From the NCBI GenBank assembly GCA_934339135.1, contig CAKRHP010000001.1, positions 299,345 to 363,344 on the forward strand: DNA of 64,000 nucleotides. The letters are read 5' to 3'. Below, piece by piece: positions 14,727-23,337 of this stretch (position 1 is the first letter of the stretch; every line of letters begins with the position of its first letter). The notes beneath the pieces were generated by a model, which was given only the letters and a program-made list of their open reading frames with translations, was not told the DNA's origin and ran no database searches. The stretch comes from an uncultured Lachnospiraceae bacterium (lineage in GTDB: Bacteria > Bacillota > Clostridia > Lachnospirales > Lachnospiraceae). The position numbers and the translations under genes are program-made.

Positions 14727-15782
14727 ATGACTAAAATGATAAAGATTGGAATTTGCGATGAGGATGTAATATTTACCAATAAACTCCATGAAACCATTGG
14801 TAATATTCTCTTTCCTATTGACGAATGGACAACACAGATTTTTCATACCAGTGATGAGATCATTGAAGCAATTGAAACACAGAAGTTCGACTGCCAGCTT
14901 CTCTTTATGGATATTATGATCGGCGAAGGTCTGAATACGGTACGTTATATATTTGAACACGAGGTAAACACAGATATTATCTTTATTACCTCTTCCAAAG
15001 ATTATGTATATGAATCCTATCATTACCATACATTTGCCTATCTGCTCAAACCGGTATCGGAAACGGAAATCTCCGTGGAACTGCAGCGTTACCTCAAGGA
15101 GCTCAATGTATCACCACGTTTTCTGTCGATCATAAGTGGCGGAGCAAAGCACAACATTCCGATCCACTCCATTCTGTATATTGAAAGCAACCGTCATAAG
15201 GTGATCGTACATACAATGAAACAGGATTATATCTGTTACCAGAAGCTCAGCGAACTGGAAGATCTCCTGAAAAACGACGGTTTTCTGCGGTGCCACCAAA
15301 GTTTTCTGATCTCTCTGCATCATGTGGTCGATTCCACTCTGTCACATGTCAAGATACAAAACCGGGAAATTCCTGTCAGCCGCCGCTACCAGCCAATTCT
15401 GCAGGAGGCGTTATCTCTGGATCATCAGAATCAGGACACAACGCTTGGCACCGTCAGCGAAAAGCAGAAAGACTTTGGTGCTATTGTCTGTACACAGGGG
15501 GCATATCTTGGTTCCATCATTCACATCTGCCCGGAGCAGAAAATCCTGATCGGCAGAGATCTGAACATGGTGGATATCCAGGTCAATCTGCCTCTGGTCA
15601 GTCGCCTGCACTGCGAACTGATCTATCATGCAGACCGCCAGGAATATGAGGTCACAGACTATTCCAGCGGTGGTACTTATGTAAATCAGAAGCAACGTCT
15701 GGCCAAAGGCATTCCTTATACCTTCCAAAAGGGAACCTCTCTCTGCTTCGGTGATTTAGAAACTATTTACAAATTAGCATAA
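14727..15782 (+). CDS. Response regulator with receiver, LytTR DNA-binding and C-terminal FHA domains
   Basis: This 351-aa protein has three domains. Residues 4-125 are a receiver: acidic DED at 11-13, phospho-acceptor Asp62 in LLFMDIMIGEG, conserved Lys108 in YLLKPVSE. Residues about 134-230 are a LytTR DNA-binding domain (ILYIESNRHKVIVHT, FLRCHQSFLISLHHV, IPVSRRYQ). Residues about 268-345 form a canonical FHA domain: ILIGRD, LVSRLHCELIY, YEVTDYSSGGTYVN. LytTR regulators usually end after the DNA-binding domain. Here the FHA can bind phosphothreonine, so the protein could combine histidine-kinase and Ser/Thr-kinase input. No histidine kinase gene is adjacent. ATG at 14727 has AGGGGA. It is divergent from the kinase operon and followed by another FHA gene. 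Confidence 0.92.
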   Translation: MTKMIKIGICDEDVIFTNKLHETIGNILFPIDEWTTQIFHTSDEIIEAIETQKFDCQLLFMDIMIGEGLNTVRYIFEHEVNTDIIFITSSKDYVYESYHYHTFAYLLKPVSETEISVELQRYLKELNVSPRFLSIISGGAKHNIPIHSILYIESNRHKVIVHTMKQDYICYQKLSELEDLLKNDGFLRCHQSFLISLHHVVDSTLSHVKIQNREIPVSRRYQPILQEALSLDHQNQDTTLGTVSEKQKDFGAIVCTQGAYLGSIIHICPEQKILIGRDLNMVDIQVNLPLVSRLHCELIYHADRQEYEVTDYSSGGTYVNQKQRLAKGIPYTFQKGTSLCFGDLETIYKLA

Positions 15783-15871
15783 GAATACATCGAAAACAAA
15801 ATGTTTTTGCTGCCGTCAAATTCTGCAGTATTATCTCTTAATCATTAAAATACAGAAAGGTGTCATGAATT

Positions 15872-16378
15872 ATGAACTTAACCAGATGCGAAAACGGACA
15901 TTATTATAATAAAGAAAAGTTTCCCTCCTGCCCACATTGCGCCCATGTTCCGACCTTCCTGGTTCATCAGGGGGAGCAGGCAGACATCGAAACCGCTCTT
16001 CCCAATGCCGGCGCAGTACAGCAGATCAGTCATTCTTCACAAAAAACAACCGGCTGGCTGGTCTGCATCAAAGGCAATATGATCGGGGAGAGTTTCCCAA
16101 TCCGGGAAGGGAAAAACCGGATCGGTCGTTCTACGGCAATGGATATCATTCTCCTCTATGAAAATAGTATCTCCCGAGAGGATCATGCCTGTATTACTTA
16201 TGATGCCGCCAACCGCAGTTTTACTCTTACTTCCTTCAATGAACAAAATAATATCGCGGTCAATGACCGGAAGCTTTCCGGCTCTGTCATATTACATGAC
16301 CGCGATGTGATCACTCTGGGCAAATGTACTCTGGTCTTTATCGTATTTTGTAATGAAACCTTCGGATGGAACAATTAA
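15872..16378 (+). CDS. FHA-domain protein with N-terminal zinc ribbon
   Basis: The 168-aa soluble protein begins with a zinc-ribbon-like segment (CENGHYYNKEKFPSCPHC; Cys6, His10, Cys20, Cys23 as likely ligands). After a short linker, residues about 70-160 form a well-conserved FHA phosphothreonine-binding domain: FPIREGKNRIGRSTAMDI, ISREDHACITYD, then NIAVNDRKL. The usual Asn-Gly-Thr loop is altered to Asn-Asn-Ile. Short zinc-ribbon FHA proteins are typical readers or adaptors next to Hanks kinases in Clostridia. It follows the LytTR-FHA gene by 89 bp, ATG with GAAAGG, and ends at a strong bidirectional terminator. Likely reads substrates of the kinases at 7218 or 23338 (inference). Confidence 0.9.
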   Translation: MNLTRCENGHYYNKEKFPSCPHCAHVPTFLVHQGEQADIETALPNAGAVQQISHSSQKTTGWLVCIKGNMIGESFPIREGKNRIGRSTAMDIILLYENSISREDHACITYDAANRSFTLTSFNEQNNIAVNDRKLSGSVILHDRDVITLGKCTLVFIVFCNETFGWNN

Positions 16379-16419
16379 CAAAGAAGGGAGATCCGTTTGA
16401 TCGATCTCCCTTCTTTGTT
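16377..16419. terminator. Bidirectional terminator between convergent genes
   Basis: A 17-bp perfect inverted repeat (arms 16377-16393 and 16403-16419, AACAAAGAAGGGAGATC type) with a 9-nt loop lies exactly between the FHA gene and the convergent LRR gene. Confidence 0.8.
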
Positions 16420-16423
16420 AATA

Positions 16424-18184
16424 TTAATCTGCAATGGATCCCTGTAATAATTTATAATATCTCTGCTTTTTCACACCGGCCGGCACAAACACCTTTTTGC
16501 TCCGCCGCCCCCGCGAAAAAGCTTTTTTCTCAACTTTTTTCAGTCTGCCTCCCTTAAAATCAAGGCTTCTGATATTGCAATCTCCATAAAATGCTTTTTT
16601 CTTTATTATAGTAACATCCCTTCCAAAAGACACTTTCTTTAACGACAGACATTGTTCAAAAGCACTCTGTCCAATTTCCTGTACATATTTTCCAAGCTTA
16701 AGCTGTTTCAGCTTCTGATCCCTATAAAATGCCTTCGGTGCAATCTGCGTAACCCGGTATGACACCTGCTGATATCGGATCGTCCCCGGAACAGATACTA
16801 CCGCTTTTCCCTTCGAAGCACTTCCCATGCAGGCCACCTTATGATTTCCAAGTATTTTATACTTCAACCCTTTTACCACCAGCTGTGTTCCCTTCGCAGG
16901 TGGGACAGCCGAACGCTGTGCAGATGGATTCCTGCTGCCCCCGGGGCTTGTCACAGAATCCGATGTCGGAACCGGTGTGTCCATACCTGTGTCAGGGCTC
17001 CCCGTTGGGGCCGGTGTATTTGTACCTATTCCCGGACTCTCTGTCGGGGCCGGTGTATTTGTACCTATTCCCGGACTCTCGGTCGGGGCCGGCGTACCGG
17101 TTCCTATTACCGGACTCTCTGTCGGGACCGGTGTTACCTCCGGTGATACTGACGGCGACGGCGTTTCTGCCACCTCCTCGGCAATCGCAACCTCTGCCCC
17201 CAGCTCCTTTAACTGTTTGTAAACCTCGCTGTCTTCTGTATATTCCGGTGCAAGCTCATATTTCAGATTGGAATAATTTTCAAAATGATATACAGACAGG
17301 TCCTTATATCCCGCCGGCACCTTTATGGTGATCCCCGCCTGATCCGGAAATGTATCCGCTGCCACTTTCTTCATCGTCCCCGGCGTATCCGGCAGAATGA
17401 TCTTTTCTAACAGCTCGCATCCCTCAAAAAGCTGTGAGCCAAGCTCCTCTGCTTTGTTTGATATTGCACATTTTTTAATCTTTGTCTCCTGAAACGCTCC
17501 ATTTCCAAGCTTCCTATAATTCGGCAGTATCAGTTTGGATCCCCTCAGTCCCTTAAATGCATAGGCACCAATCTCGTCGATCAGACCCTCCTGGATCGTA
17601 AGACCTTCCTTAATGTATGCATCCGCAAACGCATAGGCACCGATAGAACCGTTCATTTTATCAATATTCATATAACCGTACGGAACCTGCAGCCCCTGAA
17701 AAGCCTTCTCTCCTATTTCGATCACACCCTTACTTGCAACGCTGCTTTTATCCTGCGAGTAAAAATCCACATCCATATCGGTTACCATGTCCTGTTTATA
17801 GTACACCGTAACAAATTGAAACGCTCTGGCTCCCACCGAAAATCCATATCCTGTCTGCACATATATCATCGAAAATGTCTGGCGCTTTAACACATCATCC
17901 TCAATGCCAATATTTTTATACTCTTTCCCACTGGTATATTTCACATGCTGCGGAATCGCCATGACATAGGGACTCTCATTAAGGGACTTAGTATACTTTC
18001 CCAGCTTTGTACAAGTCTCTTCCTTATCCTGAATATAAAAGGTCAGTGAATTCAGCTTCATATTCCAGCAATCCTCAAAGGACGCCTTGGTATGTATCGG
18101 ACTTCCACCGCAGATCACCGCCGCACAACATAGCAGCGCAATGAATCGTTTTATCCTGCTTTTCCCTCGTTTCATATAAACCAT
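16424..18184 (-). CDS. LRR_5 surface protein with two LRR blocks split by a Pro/Thr stalk
   Basis: The 586-aa exported protein has a signal peptide at residues 1-35 (KRFIALLCCAAVICGGSPIH). A first block at about 140-320 has irregular BspA-like repeats (IGEKAFQGLQVP, IGAYAFADAYIKEGLTIQEG). A stalk at about 345-430 has 13-aa units (TPAPTESPGIGTN, 39-bp DNA repeats). A second, basic LRR block runs to the end (IAPKAFYRDQKLKQLKLGKY, IGQSAFEQCLSLKKVSFG). The ATG at 18184 is preceded by AAAGGAAC. No LPxTG or membrane anchor is visible; the basic C-terminal block could bind wall polymers. It is convergent with the FHA gene and just downstream of the 1590-aa LRR gene, but a terminator separates them. 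Confidence 0.88.
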   Translation of the reverse strand: MVYMKRGKSRIKRFIALLCCAAVICGGSPIHTKASFEDCWNMKLNSLTFYIQDKEETCTKLGKYTKSLNESPYVMAIPQHVKYTSGKEYKNIGIEDDVLKRQTFSMIYVQTGYGFSVGARAFQFVTVYYKQDMVTDMDVDFYSQDKSSVASKGVIEIGEKAFQGLQVPYGYMNIDKMNGSIGAYAFADAYIKEGLTIQEGLIDEIGAYAFKGLRGSKLILPNYRKLGNGAFQETKIKKCAISNKAEELGSQLFEGCELLEKIILPDTPGTMKKVAADTFPDQAGITIKVPAGYKDLSVYHFENYSNLKYELAPEYTEDSEVYKQLKELGAEVAIAEEVAETPSPSVSPEVTPVPTESPVIGTGTPAPTESPGIGTNTPAPTESPGIGTNTPAPTGSPDTGMDTPVPTSDSVTSPGGSRNPSAQRSAVPPAKGTQLVVKGLKYKILGNHKVACMGSASKGKAVVSVPGTIRYQQVSYRVTQIAPKAFYRDQKLKQLKLGKYVQEIGQSAFEQCLSLKKVSFGRDVTIIKKKAFYGDCNIRSLDFKGGRLKKVEKKAFSRGRRSKKVFVPAGVKKQRYYKLLQGSIAD

Positions 18185-18276
18185 TTGTTCCTTTCTTCTT
18201 TACATAAATTGTAACACCATCCTTTTGTCTTCGTCAACCAACGATAATTATCATCCGGCATTCAGACAGCAAAACC

Positions 18277-18305
18277 GGCAGATCCATATATACTATAGAT
18301 CTGCC
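18277..18305 (-). terminator. Terminator of the 1590-aa LRR gene
   Basis: On the minus strand, GGCAGATC...GATCTGCC followed by GGTTTTG; it starts about 24 bp after the stop of the gene ending at 18329. Confidence 0.65.
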
Positions 18306-18328
18306 AGTCTCGTTACAGTTTATTTCAT

Positions 18329-21300
18329 TTAATTGTCTGATGTGGCATGATAAGCCTCATACGCTTCCCGGAAATCATAGACAGAAGAATACGTACTGCC
18401 ATTCCAGTTGATCGATGTAAGTTTATTACACAACATAAATGCATCGGATTCCACCAAAGTGTCCTTATTCAATAAGGTAATGCTGGTCAATTGATCACAC
18501 ATCAAAAAGGCTACTGCTCCAACGGATTCCACACTGGACGGAATCGTAATGTCCGTTAAACCATTACATCCTCCAAAGGCACCGGAACCAATAGATTTCA
18601 GGCCTTCCTGTAATGTTACCTCTGTTAAATTCGTACAATAGCTAAATGCATCCTCTTCAATTGACTCTACACTCGCCGGTATCGTTACACTTTTTATCTT
18701 ATCACAACTGTTAAATTGCCTCTTTGCAATGCTGGTTACCGTGTCTGCGATCACCAGATTGACATCCTTCTCTGCATTCTGAATCTCCGACAGATTCTCT
18801 CCGGTAAACGTTATCTCTACCGGACCGGTCGGGTCTGCAGTTGGAGTCTCCTCCGGGGTTTCCGTTGGCGTTGCGGCCGGAGTCTCCTCCGGAGTTTCCG
18901 TCGGCATTGTAGTCGGAGTCCCCTCCGGGGTTTCCGTTGGCATTGCAGTTGGAGTCTCCTCCGGAGTTTCCATTGGTGTTGCCGTCGGATCTATCGTTGG
19001 CTCTGGAGACGGAGTGGTATTCTTTGAATCCTGATACTCCTTATATGCTGTCAGAAAATTTTCATACGCTGTTTTTCCCGAATCATCCGCAACATATGTA
19101 TTATCATTCCAATAAATCTCTTCCAGACTGCCACATCCTGAAAATGCAGACTCCCCGATACTTTCCAGACTTTCCGGCAATGTAATTTTTTCAAGATCAT
19201 TGCAGTTTGAAAATGCTCTCGAACCGATGCTTTCTACTCCCTCCGGAAGAATCACCTCGCTTAATCTGCTCAGATCAGCAAATGCTTCTTCCTTAATCTC
19301 TGTGGCTCCCGGCAAAATGGTAATCGTATATTTTAATGAATCAGGATTGATTGCAATCGGCCGTCCCGATACATTAAGATTAAGCGCATCCCGCCAGTTA
19401 ATGTCCTCCTTTTCCAACAGTTTCACGGACATCTCTACATTAATGCCTCCTCCATTTCCTACAAAACCGTACCCAATTTCCTCGATACTGTCCGGAAGAG
19501 TAATCTTTTTCAATCTGGTATCCCGGAATGCCTCCGATCCGATACTCTCCAAATCATCCGGCAAAGTGATCTCCTCGATCTGGACCCCCTCAAATGCATT
19601 AGGGCCAATGCCCACCACATCTGTCGGAATAATTGTGGATTTGCAACCAAGGAGCAGCGTATCCGACTCCGTTGTAATAACTGCATTGCAGCCATTTCGA
19701 CTATCGTACACGGAATTCTCTCCACTGACCTCTATACTCTCCAATCCACCGCAGGATGCAAATGCCGTTGACGACAGATCCACCAGACCGGCCGGAATCA
19801 TTAAGCTCGTGATCCCCGTACCATAAAATGCCAGCGATCCGATACTTTTCAGACTCTCCGGCAAGGTAAACTCTGTAAGATTATAGCATGCCCAAAATGC
19901 CTTGTCTCCAATCTGTGTCAGTCCTTCCGGAAGATTAAGCGCCGTTAACCCTGAACATTGTGCAAATGCCTTATCCTCGATTGTTGTAAGAGAGGACGGA
20001 AATTCCATGGTTTTCATCTCATAACACCCTGAAAATGCACCTCTCCCAATGACTTTAATCCCCTCCGGTATCGTGGTCCCTGTACATCCCACGATCAAAG
20101 TCCTGTTGGATCTCTGCATAACTGCATTACAGCCTTTACTCATATAGACAGAATTATCCTCTGCTACCGTAATTTCAGACAGCATGGCGCAACCTAAAAA
20201 AGGAGTATCAAAATTACTGCCGGAATCTGCAATCTGAATATTCTTTACACTGGCAGGAATATAAATCCCTGTCAAACTACTACAACTATCAAACGCCCCT
20301 TCTCCGATGGTTTCCAGCCCCTCCTTCAGGGTAACTGATGTCAGACTTCTGCAACCTCGAAATACACATTTGTTAATTGTTTTAAGCTTTTCCGGCAATA
20401 CCACATTTTCCAGACTGCTGCAAAAAGCAAATGCAGACGCACCGATCTCGTATAAACTCTCCGGGAGATCCACAGATTTTAGTTTGCTGCAATTATCAAA
20501 CGCATTTGAACCGATAGTACATACACCATCATCAGCAAACTTTACTTTCTCCAGATTACTGCATTGCTGAAATGCTCCATCCTCAATGTACAATACATTC
20601 TTTGGAATTTCTATACTCTTAATATTATTACAATACGCAAATTCATTTTTCTTGATCGTATCTCCTATCTCAGATGAAATAACGACATTGACCGGCTCCG
20701 TTGCACTCAAAATGTCAGTCATATTATCCCCGGTATATGTAATCCTAAAATCATCATCATCCAATGCCGGCTTTGCAGTTGAGGTTGGAGACGGAGATTC
20801 TGTCTCACTTCCGTCCGGTGCCGGTGTGCTGGTTCCGGTTCCCGGTGTCGGAGCCATGGACCCAGCCGGATCTGGTGTATTAGTTCCGGTTCCCGGTGAT
20901 GGTACCATGGACTCAGCCGGATCTGGTGTGTCGATTCCGGTTCCCGGTGTCGGTGCCATGGACTCGGCCGGATCTGGTGTATCGATTCCTGTTCCCGGCG
21001 TTGGTGCCATGGACTCGGTCGGATCTGGTGTATTAGTTCCGGTTTCCGGCGTTGGTGCCATGGACTCGGTCGGATCCGGTGTGTCGATTCCGGTTCCCGG
21101 TGATGGTTCTGCACTTGGTGATGGTGTCGATGGATTGTCCGGATCATCGGGATCTGTTGATGTCCCTGCGTTAAAAGCCATTCTCAGATTATAATAATTC
21201 TCATAACTGTTCCCTTTCCAGATAAGGGCTTTTAAATTTTCACAATTGTAAAAAGGATCTCCATGATCATCTATCATCGAGCATTCATCTTCATAACAAA

Positions 21301-23101
21301 GCTCCTCAATATTTGCAGGAATGGTTACGGTCTGCAATTCTTTGCAATCACCAAAAACAAGATAAGATAACGAGCGAAGCCTTTCCGGCAAAACAACATT
21401 TTTCAGACTACTGCAGCCATAAAATGCTCCTCCATCAATCTCTCTGATTCCGTTTAAAGTAACCGACTCCAAACTGCTGCAACCGTAAAAAGCTCTCTCT
21501 TCAATACGATAAATATTATTTGTTAATTCCATATTTTTCATAGAGCTCTGTCCTGCAAAAGCATCTGCACCTATTCGGATTACATCGGATGGTATCTTTG
21601 TCGTACTGCATCCCTGAACCAGAATTCTGTCCTCTGTCGTAATAATCGCATTGCAATCATCATGGCTGTTATATTTTAGGTTTTCCTCAGACACCTCTAT
21701 TTTTTTTAGTGAATTACACCCTTTGAACGCTCCCTTAAGCTCCGTTACTCCTTTTGATATTGTAAGACTTGTCAAGCCTGCATTATAAAAAGCACAGTCT
21801 TCCAATGTTATCAGGGAGTCAGGCAAGGTAATCTGTGTCAAGTTTTTGCACATTGCAAATGCCCCTGAAGAAATTGTTGACAATCCTTCCGGCAAAGTAA
21901 CCCGGGATAAATTTTCACACCGATCAAAGGCTGCATCCTCTATCGTTTTAACTCCCTCAGGCACTACAATCTCTTTCAATGAGCTCAGCCCTGCAAATGC
22001 CCCAATACCTATCGCCGTTACATCCGATGGAATCTTGGTATTCATACAACCGGTCACAAGCATATTGTCCTTTTTCTTAATAATCGCATTGCTGTTATCT
22101 CCACTTGTATATACCGGATTTTCTTTTGCAACGCGAATGCTCTTTAAACGATCACAACCATAAAATGGTCCATAAGCTGTTTCATATTCTCCAAATTCCG
22201 GCCTTTTAATAATAGGTGAATACGGAATAGCTTCATGTAACATCAAAATAGAGTTAACACTGGCCGGTATTTCAACACTTTCCAGATTGCTGCATTCACG
22301 AAATGCTATTGGACCAATCTCTGTTACCCCCTGCGATATTTTCACACTTCTTATTTTATCGCAGCCGCGGAACTCTCCATATGCCAGCTTCGTCACAGTA
22401 CCTGCAATGACAAGATCCACCATCTCTGTGGCATTCTTGATCTCATCAATATTGGTCCCGTCATATATAATGGTATGCTCATCACCCGGTACAGCAGAGG
22501 ATGTACTCTGCGGATCTTCACTTGGCAATGCTGTTTTTGCCGGATCATTTGTGGATGTTCCGGGAGCCGTCGATGTGCCCGGCTTGTCTGTGGTTCCCGG
22601 TTTTCCCGTAGTTCCCGGATTTGCGGAACCACCGGGGTTCGTATTGCCGCCCGGATTGGTATTTGTCCCAGGGTTCGTATTGCCGCCCGGTTTGGTGGTA
22701 CCGTTTGGATTAGAGGAACCTCCCGGTGCAACTGTTGATGTCTCGGAATCCGACTGACCGGCAGCCTTTACTGTAACCTTGATCACGCATTTCTTCATCC
22801 CTTTTTCCGTCAATGTCACCTTTGCATTTCCAGCCTTCTTGCCGGTGATCTTTATATTTTTTTTGACCACCTTTACTGCGGCGATCTTTTTGGAAGACAC
22901 CTTTGCCTTGAGCTTCCGGTTTCCGGTATTCTTTACCTTGACCTTCGCTGTCTTCCCCACAGTCACGGTAAGCTTCGTCTTATTCACCTTGATCTTTGCC
23001 GCTGCGGATGCCGTGTCTGTCTGACAGGGTCCCAGCACAGACGAACTGATCATTCCCAACGAAAGCAGGATTGATAATAATTTTTTGTTATTCTTTCTCA
23101 T
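18329..23101 (-). CDS. Giant BspA-like LRR_5 surface protein (1590 aa) with three LRR blocks
   Basis: Exported protein of 1590 aa; ATG with GGAAGGAG. Residues 1-34 are a signal peptide and 35-115 the Lys-rich Ig-like domain shared with the proteins at 1017 and 4243. A Gly/Asn/Pro/Thr linker (NPGGNTNPGG type) is followed by LRR block 1 (about 215-645), stalk 1 with 20-aa units (60-bp DNA repeats; TGIDTPDPAESMAP), LRR block 2 (about 785-1385), stalk 2 with 12-aa units (ETPTAMPTETPE) and a short LRR block 3 to the end. Each block opens with a similar segment (TNIDEIKNATEMVDLVIAGT; DNMTDILSATEPVNVVIS; ENLSEIQNAEKDVNLVIADT), so the three blocks arose by duplication. Anchor not recognised. Likely a large adhesin or glycan/protein-binding fibre. 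Confidence 0.9.
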   Translation of the reverse strand: MRKNNKKLLSILLSLGMISSSVLGPCQTDTASAAAKIKVNKTKLTVTVGKTAKVKVKNTGNRKLKAKVSSKKIAAVKVVKKNIKITGKKAGNAKVTLTEKGMKKCVIKVTVKAAGQSDSETSTVAPGGSSNPNGTTKPGGNTNPGTNTNPGGNTNPGGSANPGTTGKPGTTDKPGTSTAPGTSTNDPAKTALPSEDPQSTSSAVPGDEHTIIYDGTNIDEIKNATEMVDLVIAGTVTKLAYGEFRGCDKIRSVKISQGVTEIGPIAFRECSNLESVEIPASVNSILMLHEAIPYSPIIKRPEFGEYETAYGPFYGCDRLKSIRVAKENPVYTSGDNSNAIIKKKDNMLVTGCMNTKIPSDVTAIGIGAFAGLSSLKEIVVPEGVKTIEDAAFDRCENLSRVTLPEGLSTISSGAFAMCKNLTQITLPDSLITLEDCAFYNAGLTSLTISKGVTELKGAFKGCNSLKKIEVSEENLKYNSHDDCNAIITTEDRILVQGCSTTKIPSDVIRIGADAFAGQSSMKNMELTNNIYRIEERAFYGCSSLESVTLNGIREIDGGAFYGCSSLKNVVLPERLRSLSYLVFGDCKELQTVTIPANIEELCYEDECSMIDDHGDPFYNCENLKALIWKGNSYENYYNLRMAFNAGTSTDPDDPDNPSTPSPSAEPSPGTGIDTPDPTESMAPTPETGTNTPDPTESMAPTPGTGIDTPDPAESMAPTPGTGIDTPDPAESMVPSPGTGTNTPDPAGSMAPTPGTGTSTPAPDGSETESPSPTSTAKPALDDDDFRITYTGDNMTDILSATEPVNVVISSEIGDTIKKNEFAYCNNIKSIEIPKNVLYIEDGAFQQCSNLEKVKFADDGVCTIGSNAFDNCSKLKSVDLPESLYEIGASAFAFCSSLENVVLPEKLKTINKCVFRGCRSLTSVTLKEGLETIGEGAFDSCSSLTGIYIPASVKNIQIADSGSNFDTPFLGCAMLSEITVAEDNSVYMSKGCNAVMQRSNRTLIVGCTGTTIPEGIKVIGRGAFSGCYEMKTMEFPSSLTTIEDKAFAQCSGLTALNLPEGLTQIGDKAFWACYNLTEFTLPESLKSIGSLAFYGTGITSLMIPAGLVDLSSTAFASCGGLESIEVSGENSVYDSRNGCNAVITTESDTLLLGCKSTIIPTDVVGIGPNAFEGVQIEEITLPDDLESIGSEAFRDTRLKKITLPDSIEEIGYGFVGNGGGINVEMSVKLLEKEDINWRDALNLNVSGRPIAINPDSLKYTITILPGATEIKEEAFADLSRLSEVILPEGVESIGSRAFSNCNDLEKITLPESLESIGESAFSGCGSLEEIYWNDNTYVADDSGKTAYENFLTAYKEYQDSKNTTPSPEPTIDPTATPMETPEETPTAMPTETPEGTPTTMPTETPEETPAATPTETPEETPTADPTGPVEITFTGENLSEIQNAEKDVNLVIADTVTSIAKRQFNSCDKIKSVTIPASVESIEEDAFSYCTNLTEVTLQEGLKSIGSGAFGGCNGLTDITIPSSVESVGAVAFLMCDQLTSITLLNKDTLVESDAFMLCNKLTSINWNGSTYSSVYDFREAYEAYHATSDN

Positions 23102-23268
23102 CTTGCACTCCTTCCTATATTTTCATGCTTCCTGTTATACTGTCATTTCCTATGACAAATGAAATATAGCATATATTTAGAAGGAATTGTTTATGTATGA
23201 CATAATTAGCAGCTAATCCGACACAATTAACATGACTTATTCGGCAATCGTGGCTTTTCTCATGGCAT

Positions 23269-23297
23269 TTGACCAGATGAAACAGGACTGGTATCAT
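23269..23297 (+). promoter_or_regulatory. Sigma-A promoter of the PASTA kinase gene
   Basis: TTGACC - 17 bp - TATCAT, 40 bp upstream of the ATG at 23338. Confidence 0.65.
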
Positions 23298-23337
23298 GGT
23301 GTATATATAGTAATTGTTTTATCAGGAGGCTGTAATC

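Noticed and set aside
20800-21120. CRISPR-like array suggested by regular 60-bp repeats
   Set aside because: The repeats are contiguous, have no unique spacers and encode in-frame Pro/Thr stalk units; no cas genes nearby.
23115-23297. 60-codon minus-strand frame between the giant LRR gene and the PASTA kinase
   Set aside because: Overlaps the kinase promoter, has no ribosome site and no recognisable sequence.
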